The notes under the pieces were generated by a model. It was not told the origin of the DNA. It saw only the letters and a program-made list of their open reading frames with translations, and did not search any database. This document shows positions 21,991 through 27,483 of a stretch of DNA of 40,994 nucleotides, piece by piece. The DNA is taken from positions 1-40,994 of IMG/VR virus record IMGVR_UViG_3300021138_000064; one strand, 5' to 3'. The position numbers were made by a program, and so were the translations under genes. This stretch comes from a virus. The number at the start of each line of letters is the position of its first letter. The stretch's first letter is position 1.

Positions 21991-22814
21991 TGATAACTCC
22001 TCATGGTCTCTTGTATCTTAAGACCAATTCTATCTTCATACAAAGTCATGCGACTTGCGTCTGACCATAAGGTTACAAACTGTTCACCCGTGGCAGAGTG
22101 TTTAGCAAAGCGATTCTTTACCGCTGCTACTCGGTACTCTCCCGTATCAGGGACAAGAGCAACGGTAAGAATCATCTCGGGCAACATGGATATTTTACCT
22201 TGAATAGCCTTACGGCTTGGTGGCATATTTGGTTTACCCTCAGCTTCGCTTGTGTGATGGAGCAGCAACACTGCTGAATCCGTCTCACGTGCGATATGGT
22301 GCATAGCCTTTGCTATCTCTCGCAAGCCTGACCACTCATCATTGTGCATGGATACAACGTTCATTGCGTTATCCACGATAATCATATGGGGATACTCACC
22401 ATATGCCTCGGCGTATGCACGAATTGATAAATCAATTTCGTCAAGGGTAGGGCTTGGAGCAAAGTCAAACTGCAAATGATTGATACTTGATAGTTCAGAT
22501 TCATAGAAGTCTTTTCCATCACCAGTGATGAAAGCCTCTTCTACTGTGTTAATTGTATGTCCTGTCACCATAGCACTTGCACGAATCGCTGTGGTGTAAG
22601 CATCTGTGTCGGCTGATATGTACAGCGTGGGTACTTTCATGTTGACTGCCATGAACAATGCAAGCAATGATTTACCTGCGTTTGGTTGGCCTGCAATCAT
22701 TGTCATCTGTCCCCTGCGAAACCTAATTCCCTCCCGAACTAAGGGAGAGAATAGGTCTGGCAAGATTTGGAAATCATTTGTACTTCGCGCTGCTGCCTGG
22801 GTGAGTGACAGCAT
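21987..22814 (-). CDS. RecA/DnaB-like P-loop ATPase, replicative helicase candidate (275 aa)
   Basis: Walker A is GQPNAGKS (residues 42-49), Walker B is MIIVD (144-148), and AVLLLHHTSE (181-190) fits the sensor strand of the RecA-like fold. The protein is a single core domain without the N-terminal domain of DnaB, like the minimal helicases of many actinophages. It may unwind DNA with the nearby primase, or act in recombination like RadA; the two cannot be told apart by eye. Start: an ATG at 22814 following the zinc-ribbon gene by eight bases. Confidence 0.85.
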   Translation of the reverse strand: MLSLTQAAARSTNDFQILPDLFSPLVREGIRFRRGQMTMIAGQPNAGKSLLALFMAVNMKVPTLYISADTDAYTTAIRASAMVTGHTINTVEEAFITGDGKDFYESELSSINHLQFDFAPSPTLDEIDLSIRAYAEAYGEYPHMIIVDNAMNVVSMHNDEWSGLREIAKAMHHIARETDSAVLLLHHTSEAEGKPNMPPSRKAIQGKISMLPEMILTVALVPDTGEYRVAAVKNRFAKHSATGEQFVTLWSDASRMTLYEDRIGLKIQETMRSYQ

Positions 22815-22822
22815 CTAAACCC

Positions 22823-23221
22823 CTATCGTACGAACTTAGGAGAGCATTGGTCTGGAGTACCCTTGGGTGAAGGACAGAAATAGCCCTTCCAAGGACCCTT
22901 GGGACCTTGACCCTCACGCCATACAAGTACACCATGCTTACAACTTCCATCGGCAATAGCCTGTGGTGCTGGTGCAGCCTGTACAGGTGTTGATGAAACT
23001 ACCTGAGCGCCAGGAAAAGCCTGTGCAATAGTTGCAGGGTAAGCAGATGGTGCTGAATTAAGACCTAACTTAGATGATACTTCTTGGATAAGAGGAACAA
23101 CATCAATCAAGCCATTGAGCTGTAATTGAAAGTCTGTATTGTCATCTGCATAGACATTGATGAGTGTTCCATCGGCTAACTTAAAGTTGGCCTGTAGTTT
23201 TGTTGATGCGCTTGCTGTCAT
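22823..23221 (-). CDS. Replication-operon protein with C-terminal Cys/His zinc knuckle (132 aa)
   Basis: The N-terminal ~60 residues (KLQANFKLADGTLINVYADD) look beta-rich. A Pro/Ala linker at about 75-90 leads to a C-terminal module: CKHG, then GPKGPWKGYFCP and DQCSPKFV, with three Cys and one His spaced to bind zinc. Proteins with this KGPWxGYFCPxPKGxPDQC tail are familiar in actinophage replication regions, and a DNA-binding or single-strand-binding role is plausible. That role is not proven. It overlaps the downstream end of the nuclease gene by four bases. Confidence 0.65.
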   Translation of the reverse strand: MTASASTKLQANFKLADGTLINVYADDNTDFQLQLNGLIDVVPLIQEVSSKLGLNSAPSAYPATIAQAFPGAQVVSSTPVQAAPAPQAIADGSCKHGVLVWREGQGPKGPWKGYFCPSPKGTPDQCSPKFVR

Positions 23222-23892
23222 TTGTTTTCTCCTTCTGTGTTTGTATCTGCTAGTTTATCGTAAAACTCTGCTAGTTGTCCACCCACTGCGTAGCAATAAT
23301 CACGCACACCGCAAGTGCCACAGGACATACCCACATTGGGTAAAAAGATTTCATTATCAATAGCAACTTCAAACTTATTGAAGAGGTTTGTCAAGACAGG
23401 AATAGTCCAACGCTCAATTCCTTTTGTCTTAATGAACTCTGCTTTGCGAGCTGAGTAATAGTAGCCAACACTCGGACGCACACCAAACTGCAATTCCATA
23501 AGGCTGGCATAGATACCCAATTGCATTGATGAGTCAGGTGTATACGCACCAGTCTTAAAGTCAATGATGGCTAGTTCATTTCCTCGCACTGCAACTGCAT
23601 CAGCAAATGCACGCACATAGGTAGAGCCAAAATAGTTATTGAATTCAATTTCAATTCCTGGAACTCCATCAGGAGAGACCCATACTTCAAAACCTGAATC
23701 TGTCCATGCTTGACTAAAATTAACAAACATCTCATAGCCGTTGATATCCCACCATGACTTGTTTTCTTTGTCAGGCCATGCCTTTGTCGCACGTCCCGAT
23801 ACTCTCCAGTCAACAGGGTTTGTATCAGACTTAGCCTCTGTATCTGCTATTGACTTAAGAAAGGATTCATCCCAAATCTTTTTGAGGTTCAT
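23218..23892 (-). CDS. RecB/Cas4-like nuclease, C-terminal portion of a split gene (224 aa)
   Basis: Asp98 (FADAV), D111 and K113 (IIDFKTG) and Gln124 (MQLGIYAS) form the catalytic set of the RecB/Cas4 PD-(D/E)xK family. The terminal C191, C194 and C200 (CGTCGVRDYC) are three of the four cysteines of the Cas4-type iron-sulfur cluster. The first residues (LKKIWDESFLKSIAD) read like the middle of the family. The usual N-terminus, with the fourth Cys in SWLRCGKAYELER and the GGSAFH block, is encoded separately at 24400-24594. Three small genes lie between. It probably processes DNA ends in recombination. Confidence 0.8.
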   Translation of the reverse strand: MNLKKIWDESFLKSIADTEAKSDTNPVDWRVSGRATKAWPDKENKSWWDINGYEMFVNFSQAWTDSGFEVWVSPDGVPGIEIEFNNYFGSTYVRAFADAVAVRGNELAIIDFKTGAYTPDSSMQLGIYASLMELQFGVRPSVGYYYSARKAEFIKTKGIERWTIPVLTNLFNKFEVAIDNEIFLPNVGMSCGTCGVRDYCYAVGGQLAEFYDKLADTNTEGENK

Positions 23893-24076
23893 CTTCTACC
23901 TTTCCAAGTACTATTTCGCTGGCTTTCAATAAACCAGATTTGATGTCTGCATTAGATTCTTTCTCGGCCTCTGCTTCAATTCGAGCAGACAAGTTCCTTC
24001 GCATTACCCATTCTGCCTCAGCAAATGCTAAGAAAAAAGCATCTCGGCTTACTACTTTTGCATGTCGCTTACCCAC
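23867..24076 (-). CDS. Small helical protein inserted in the split nuclease locus (69 aa)
   Basis: The frame opens with GTG at 24076 and reads as one long charged helix (FLAFAEAEWVMRRNLSARIE) with an acidic C-terminus. It overlaps the small membrane gene by eight bases and the nuclease by 26 bases, so it is embedded in the operon. No family recognised. Confidence 0.5.
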   Translation of the reverse strand: MGKRHAKVVSRDAFFLAFAEAEWVMRRNLSARIEAEAEKESNADIKSGLLKASEIVLGKVEDEPQKDLG

Positions 24077-24185
24077 GGATGTACCACACAGTCATCCATA
24101 CGCCTAAGAAAGCCAAGCTAAGGTAATGACGAGTAACACTAAATGTAAGTAGCTCATCTCTATCGAAACCACGTGAAATTTTCAT
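24069..24185 (-). CDS. 38-residue membrane microprotein
   Basis: An ATG at 24185 shares a base with the TAA of the upstream gene (TAATG) and opens MKISRGFDRDELLTFSVTRH, followed by YLSLAFLGVWMTVWYIRG. That is a charged cytoplasmic N-terminus followed by one hydrophobic helix of about 17 residues and a short basic end. It fills exactly the gap between two neighbouring small genes. The function is unknown. Confidence 0.55.
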   Translation of the reverse strand: MKISRGFDRDELLTFSVTRHYLSLAFLGVWMTVWYIRG

Positions 24186-24403
24186 TAGTTTTCCTTATCT
24201 ACTTCAGTAACAACTTTGACTAAACTGTCGCATGAGATACATCGTGCATCTGTGAAATATACTCCGATTTTATATTCATCGTCAAATTTACAGATGACAT
24301 CGAACCATTCGCTGCCACATGGACATACTCGTATCGGACCAAAGTTTCGATAATCTGCTTCGTGACCTTTGGTTGGTTTAATGTTTGTAATGTGCTCACT
24401 CAC
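24185..24403 (-). CDS. Small zinc-knuckle protein inserted in the split nuclease locus (72 aa)
   Basis: VCPCGSEWFDVICKFDDEY followed by ARCISCDSLVKV supplies a CxC pair and a CxxC pair about 30 residues apart, the pattern of a zinc ribbon. The start is a GTG at 24403 that overlaps the end of the nuclease N-terminal ORF. Small proteins with this opening (HITNIKPTKGHEADYRNFGP) may be widespread in aquatic phages, but I cannot assign a role. Confidence 0.6.
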   Translation of the reverse strand: MSEHITNIKPTKGHEADYRNFGPIRVCPCGSEWFDVICKFDDEYKIGVYFTDARCISCDSLVKVVTEVDKEN

Positions 24404-24594
24404 TTTTTATCCTTTGCTACGAGGTTTAGTAAGTACTGCTCAGCAGCGGAGTGAAAAGCAGAGCCACCAACAAACCACCATGCGGGTTCACTGGGAGCAT
24501 TGACAATGCGCTCTAGCTCATATGCTTTGCCACAGCGAAGCCATGAGGTAAACGCGGAGAAACTTCTATGCGCTATTTTTGGTTTTTCATTCAT
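24400..24594 (-). CDS. RecB/Cas4-like nuclease, N-terminal portion (64 aa)
   Basis: The residues SFSAFTSWLRCGKAYELERI, then PAWWFVGGSAFHSAAEQYLL reproduce the N-terminus of phage RecB/Cas4-like nucleases: the first iron-sulfur Cys and the GGxAFH motif whose His belongs to the active site. The protein stops at 24400 just where the remainder of the family would follow; the rest is found at 23218-23892. No good ribosome site precedes ATG 24594, and the frame is open for a further 24 or so codons upstream without an ATG, so the true start is uncertain. First gene of the replication operon. Confidence 0.7.
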   Translation of the reverse strand: MNEKPKIAHRSFSAFTSWLRCGKAYELERIVNAPSEPAWWFVGGSAFHSAAEQYLLNLVAKDKK

Positions 24595-24914
24595 AGCGCG
24601 AACAGTATCAGATGCCTCAGCGTGGCTGTCAAATCGGGCGCGGAACTTCTTGATTTGCCTCTGGGTTCAAAGTGTGATTATAATATCGTAGCGAAGCGGA
24701 GATGGGGTTAACGGATGGCGCTTTGCGCCTCGTACGAGCGAAGCGAGTTAACTTGCGGGTTTAAGGATAACTATGTTATTATTTAGTTGAAGGCACCCAA
24801 GTGCCTTTACGGTGGGTACTACAACTTAATATCGAAACAAAGAACCAAACCAGCCTTAGCCCCGCAGTCCATTGGATTGGGTTTACTCAGTCGGCGGGGC
24901 TTTGTGCTACCAAG

Positions 24915-24949
24915 CGGTTACAAACTGTAAATGTCACCGAACGGTTACA
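24915..24949. repeat. Paired CGGTTACA repeats at the promoter start site
   Basis: CGGTTACA occurs at 24915-24922 and 24942-24949, 27 bases apart, and a small palindrome ACCGAACGGT covers 24936-24945. Both sit just downstream of the -10 at 24952-24957 in the minus direction, a usual place for a repressor operator. Confidence 0.4.
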
Positions 24950-24951
24950 CT

Positions 24952-24981
24952 TCTATATGTATTTAAGTACAAAACTGTCAA
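24952..24981 (-). promoter_or_regulatory. Strong promoter candidate for the replication operon
   Basis: On the minus strand TTGACA (24981-24976) is followed after 18 bases by TATAGA (24957-24952). It lies between the terminator of the lysis operon and the first replication gene. Transcription from about 24945 gives a leader of roughly 350 bases. Confidence 0.6.
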
Positions 24982-25010
24982 TACATAAATTGCATTCAAA
25001 TGCAATAGGC

Positions 25011-25049
25011 ATAAAAAAATAAGGGCTACCGAATTAACGGTAGCCCTTT
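25011..25049 (-). terminator. Factor-independent terminator of the lysis/structural operon
   Basis: GGGCTACCG (25023-25031) and CGGTAGCCC (25038-25046) form a perfect 9-bp stem with a 6-base loop. On the minus strand it is followed by TTATTTTTTTAT. It lies 14 bases after the stop at 25060. Confidence 0.92.
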
Positions 25050-25059
25050 GTTGTAACTA

Positions 25060-25416
25060 TTAACCAGCGAGTGGTACTTGCAGTGGTGGTGTTGCAGGTG
25101 TTGCTGGTTCTGGCGCACTAGTTGCAATTGGTGCTGATACCGATACTGTAGGCGCAGTAATGTTTTGCTCTTCTTGAGCAATTTTGGTTGTAATACGTAG
25201 AACCAATGGGCTAAGCCATGGATATTTTTCAACCAGTATTCGGCTTAGTGGGGCAGCTACTGCACCAACGGCTGAATAAGCAAAGGTTGATAAATTAAAA
25301 TGGGTATGACCAACTGAATAAGTCTTGATATATTGGATGATAAAAGCAGTTTCAACTGCAATAAATGCGTGCCAATATGACTTAATCAGAGCAGATTGCT
25401 TTGATGATAGTTTCAT
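25060..25416 (-). CDS. Membrane protein of the lysis cassette, holin candidate (118 aa)
   Basis: The protein starts MKLSSKQSALIKSYWHAFIA. Hydrophobic segments at about residues 14-30 and 42-62 (FAYSAVGAVAAPLSRIL) are followed by an Ala/Pro/Thr-rich tail. Two short membrane helices with a polar tail fit small phage holins or holin-like proteins, which control access of the endolysin to the wall. The start has AAGGAG seven bases upstream. It is the last gene before the terminator and one of several membrane proteins here, so the true holin cannot be singled out. Confidence 0.65.
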   Translation of the reverse strand: MKLSSKQSALIKSYWHAFIAVETAFIIQYIKTYSVGHTHFNLSTFAYSAVGAVAAPLSRILVEKYPWLSPLVLRITTKIAQEEQNITAPTVSVSAPIATSAPEPATPATPPLQVPLAG

Positions 25417-25451
25417 ATTTTCTCCTTAAGGTTTTGTGGCTTACGCCATAA

Positions 25452-25763
25452 CTATTGTATCAGGTTACTGCTAACTTTAATAAGTTTTTTAATGTCAGTA
25501 CCTTGAAGTGGCGTGACGGGAGCAGGGGCATCGGCATTAGTCGATGTTGTCACGTTTCCAACGGTGGGGGTAACAATGTGGGAATCGTACTGGTCTTCCA
25601 TATTGTGTGAAGCTAACCCGCCAGTAATAAATCCAACAATGACGTATCCCAGATGGGGCAAATCCCTGGTAAACCCAGTGGCTGCCCAGGTGCTAAAAGC
25701 GCCTGTTAGAGCCACTCCCAATTGCTTTGCATCATTTAAGTGAAACTTAAAATGCTTTTTCAT
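25452..25763 (-). CDS. Membrane protein of the lysis cassette, holin candidate (103 aa)
   Basis: The protein begins MKKHFKFHLNDAKQLGVALT. One or two hydrophobic segments (LGVALTGAFSTWAATGF and LGYVIVGFITGGLASHN, about residues 15-52) are followed by a polar Thr/Pro-rich tail. Its ATG overlaps the stop of the CHAP endolysin gene (ATGA), the coupling expected of a holin/endolysin pair. No family is recognised with certainty. Confidence 0.65.
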   Translation of the reverse strand: MKKHFKFHLNDAKQLGVALTGAFSTWAATGFTRDLPHLGYVIVGFITGGLASHNMEDQYDSHIVTPTVGNVTTSTNADAPAPVTPLQGTDIKKLIKVSSNLIQ

Positions 25764-26620
25764 AATTTAGATTTAAGAACGTCATAAACCAATTGATTTA
25801 CTTTGCCGTTCTTTTCTCCTAACGCTGGATTGGTTTTTTCAAATTTAGCCAATGCTGCTATTGCCTGTGCATCTATTTTTTGTGGCACATAATTACTGGG
25901 AAGTAAGCCCAATTTCTGTAAGCCCTTTTCCACAGTGATAACACCATTGCCTGTGGCACCTACTATAAAGGCTGTAGAGCTTGTAGGAAATGGTTTGGAC
26001 ACGAACACAGTAGATGCCTTAGCTACAGGTGTAGTGGTCGCTACAGTGCCAGGATGAGTTACTAACATTCCACCTGTTGCAGCAGTACCTACACCTGCTA
26101 CTGCAGCTGTAGCTTTCTTTGTTGTAATAGGAGATTTTTTAGGTTGAATAACTGTTGGGTATTTAGGACGAATGACCGCAATAACAAACAAGTAATTGCG
26201 ATGCACACGCCAACAACCTTCGCGTGTTGGGTCATTAGGGTTGCCTGTGTTGAAGCCAATGGTAGTGAATCCTAAGCCAGCACTGGAGACTGCTTCGATA
26301 ATTTCCACATGGTCAGCAACGCCATCTCTATTCCAATCGAACATGACCAAATCACCTGGTTGCATGTCTCTTGTTGAAACAATCATTTCTTGCAACTGGA
26401 ACCAATGTAAGGCTACAGGGTTGTAACAAAAACCTTTAGGACTTTGTGCTGCGATAAGATGTGACAAACCCACTTGACCAAAGCACCAACTAACACCTAT
26501 GGCGCAATACGGCTGATTCGGAACGCCGTACCACAACCCATATGGGTTCTCGTTATTAGGTCCTTCGTAAAAACCTATTTGCTGACGTGCAATGTTTAAT
26601 ACATCTAATGCGCTAGCCAT
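25760..26620 (-). CDS. CHAP-domain endolysin with C-terminal peptidoglycan-binding-like region (286 aa)
   Basis: The N-terminal domain has the CHAP catalytic Cys39 (QPYCAIGVSW) and His104 (GVADHVEII) with GDLVMFDWNRDG between them. It should cleave peptide bonds of peptidoglycan as an amidase or endopeptidase. A Thr/Ala/Pro-rich linker (about residues 155-215) leads to a C-terminal region (VEKGLQKLGLLPSN and AIAALAKFEKTN) with the rhythm of a peptidoglycan-binding domain. No signal peptide is visible, so release should depend on a holin. It is flanked by small membrane proteins on both sides. A second wall enzyme is encoded at 15579. Confidence 0.88.
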   Translation of the reverse strand: MASALDVLNIARQQIGFYEGPNNENPYGLWYGVPNQPYCAIGVSWCFGQVGLSHLIAAQSPKGFCYNPVALHWFQLQEMIVSTRDMQPGDLVMFDWNRDGVADHVEIIEAVSSAGLGFTTIGFNTGNPNDPTREGCWRVHRNYLFVIAVIRPKYPTVIQPKKSPITTKKATAAVAGVGTAATGGMLVTHPGTVATTTPVAKASTVFVSKPFPTSSTAFIVGATGNGVITVEKGLQKLGLLPSNYVPQKIDAQAIAALAKFEKTNPALGEKNGKVNQLVYDVLKSKL

Positions 26621-26807
26621 TGTTATCAGGGAATTTATCTCGTGGATTCATCCAGCGTAAAGCAACAGGGATAATTGCTCCTACTATTGCAGGAATTAAT
26701 ACTCTGGCGCTAATTGAATCCTTAAAATGCAAAATAAGTTCAAAAACAAGAAATGATTCAAACCAAGTTCTCATTATATTTCTTGCAGCAATTATGTATT
26801 TTTTCAT
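26613..26807 (-). CDS. Small two-helix membrane protein (64 aa)
   Basis: The sequence MKKYIIAARNIMRTWFESFL continues with a hydrophobic stretch and a second helix (RVLIPAIVGAIIPVALRWM, about residues 35-53) and a polar end. It overlaps the endolysin start by eight bases and the upstream gene stop by four (ATGA). Size, topology and position fit a class II holin or an antiholin. Confidence 0.65.
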   Translation of the reverse strand: MKKYIIAARNIMRTWFESFLVFELILHFKDSISARVLIPAIVGAIIPVALRWMNPRDKFPDNNG

Positions 26808-27157
26808 TTTTTATCTTCTAACAAGTCTTCAAGATGTTGAATCTCAGTCTTCTCCAATCGGAGAATATGGCGAATAATTTGTGCATCACGTTTGGTCTGA
26901 CCAATCATGGCAATACCAATAATAAGTTCTACCGTTACTGCAAGCCATGAAGCAAGCAACTGCCAATGGACATATGAAGTGCTGTCCTTAAATAAATGTG
27001 GCTTAAGCCACCAAAAAAAAGACAAACCTGTCCATGCAATAACAAACCACCAATTGCGAATAAGGCCTTGAACTTTCCATGAGACTAACTCAGATGGGGT
27101 AAGAACATCACCCGTATCTGGATGTACAAACTTTTTCTTAAATGGGTTCTCAGGCAT
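26804..27157 (-). CDS. Membrane protein of the lysis cassette (117 aa)
   Basis: The start MPENPFKKKFVHPDTGDVLT at 27157 is chosen for its strong AGGGAG site six bases upstream; the open frame extends to 27232. Two hydrophobic helices (WWFVIAWTGLSFFWWL and LLASWLAVTVELIIGIAMIG) are followed by a charged coiled coil (QIIRHILRLEKTEIQHLEDL). A similar layout occurs in DUF1003-type membrane proteins, but I do not assign the family firmly. Possibly an accessory lysis or membrane-remodelling protein. Confidence 0.65.
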   Translation of the reverse strand: MPENPFKKKFVHPDTGDVLTPSELVSWKVQGLIRNWWFVIAWTGLSFFWWLKPHLFKDSTSYVHWQLLASWLAVTVELIIGIAMIGQTKRDAQIIRHILRLEKTEIQHLEDLLEDKK

Positions 27158-27464
27158 TATGCTCCCTAATGTGTTGTTCAAACTTTCCGTTAAGTGTCGC
27201 CACATCCATTGATATATGTTGTTGCTTTTCAATCAATGTCTCAACCATGGGTATTACTTGTTTGCGAATTGCATCATTTAATGACCCGCCAGAATTGGGG
27301 AGAACTTCATATTTAATTGTTTTGATATCTTCACGTGACTCATTCTCCAAGTCTTTAAGCACATTTTTAACTCCATGCTTAAACACATACCAAATTCCTG
27401 TTGCTGTAGCACCTAATGTAAATACAGTGTTGTAAGCAAGGGTTGTGTAATCTGTGCTGGTCAT
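27150..27464 (-). CDS. Membrane-anchored coiled-coil protein of the lysis cassette (104 aa)
   Basis: One N-terminal hydrophobic helix (about residues 10-27) is followed by a polar helical region containing EVLPNSGGSLNDAIRKQVIP and a C-terminal coiled coil. The LPNxGGSxxDAI segment is seen in small membrane proteins near holins in actinobacterial phages, annotated as domain-of-unknown-function proteins. It ends eight bases inside the next gene and is the first of the lysis cassette after the tail genes. Confidence 0.65.
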   Translation of the reverse strand: MTSTDYTTLAYNTVFTLGATATGIWYVFKHGVKNVLKDLENESREDIKTIKYEVLPNSGGSLNDAIRKQVIPMVETLIEKQQHISMDVATLNGKFEQHIREHNA

Positions 27465-27483
27465 TGCGCGTTTCCGTTCTGTA

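Larger units (their letters stand above)
24595..25059. other. Regulatory gap between lysis and replication operons
   Basis: These 465 bases have no convincing gene. They hold, in minus-strand order, the terminator of the lysis operon, a strong promoter with operator-like repeats, and a long leader. The leader has two hairpins: 24858-24865/24894-24901 (8 GC-rich pairs) and 24790-24796/24801-24807 (7 pairs). Next come two GTTAAC sites with nearby GCGAAGCG repeats, then a second TATAAT (24682-24677) close to the first gene. The design suggests attenuation or an antitermination-like control of the replication operon. On the plus strand TTGCGG (24753) with TATTAT (24777) is a weak alternative promoter. 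Confidence 0.5.

Noticed and set aside
24790-24905. Plus-strand small RNA between a weak promoter and the GC-rich hairpin
   Set aside because: The -35 matches poorly (TTGCGG) and the hairpin is equally explained as part of the minus-strand leader, so it is not listed as a gene.
24801-25022. Plus-strand ORF of 73 codons in the regulatory gap
   Set aside because: It begins inside a hairpin, crosses the promoter and ends within the terminator T-tract; the composition is not protein-like.
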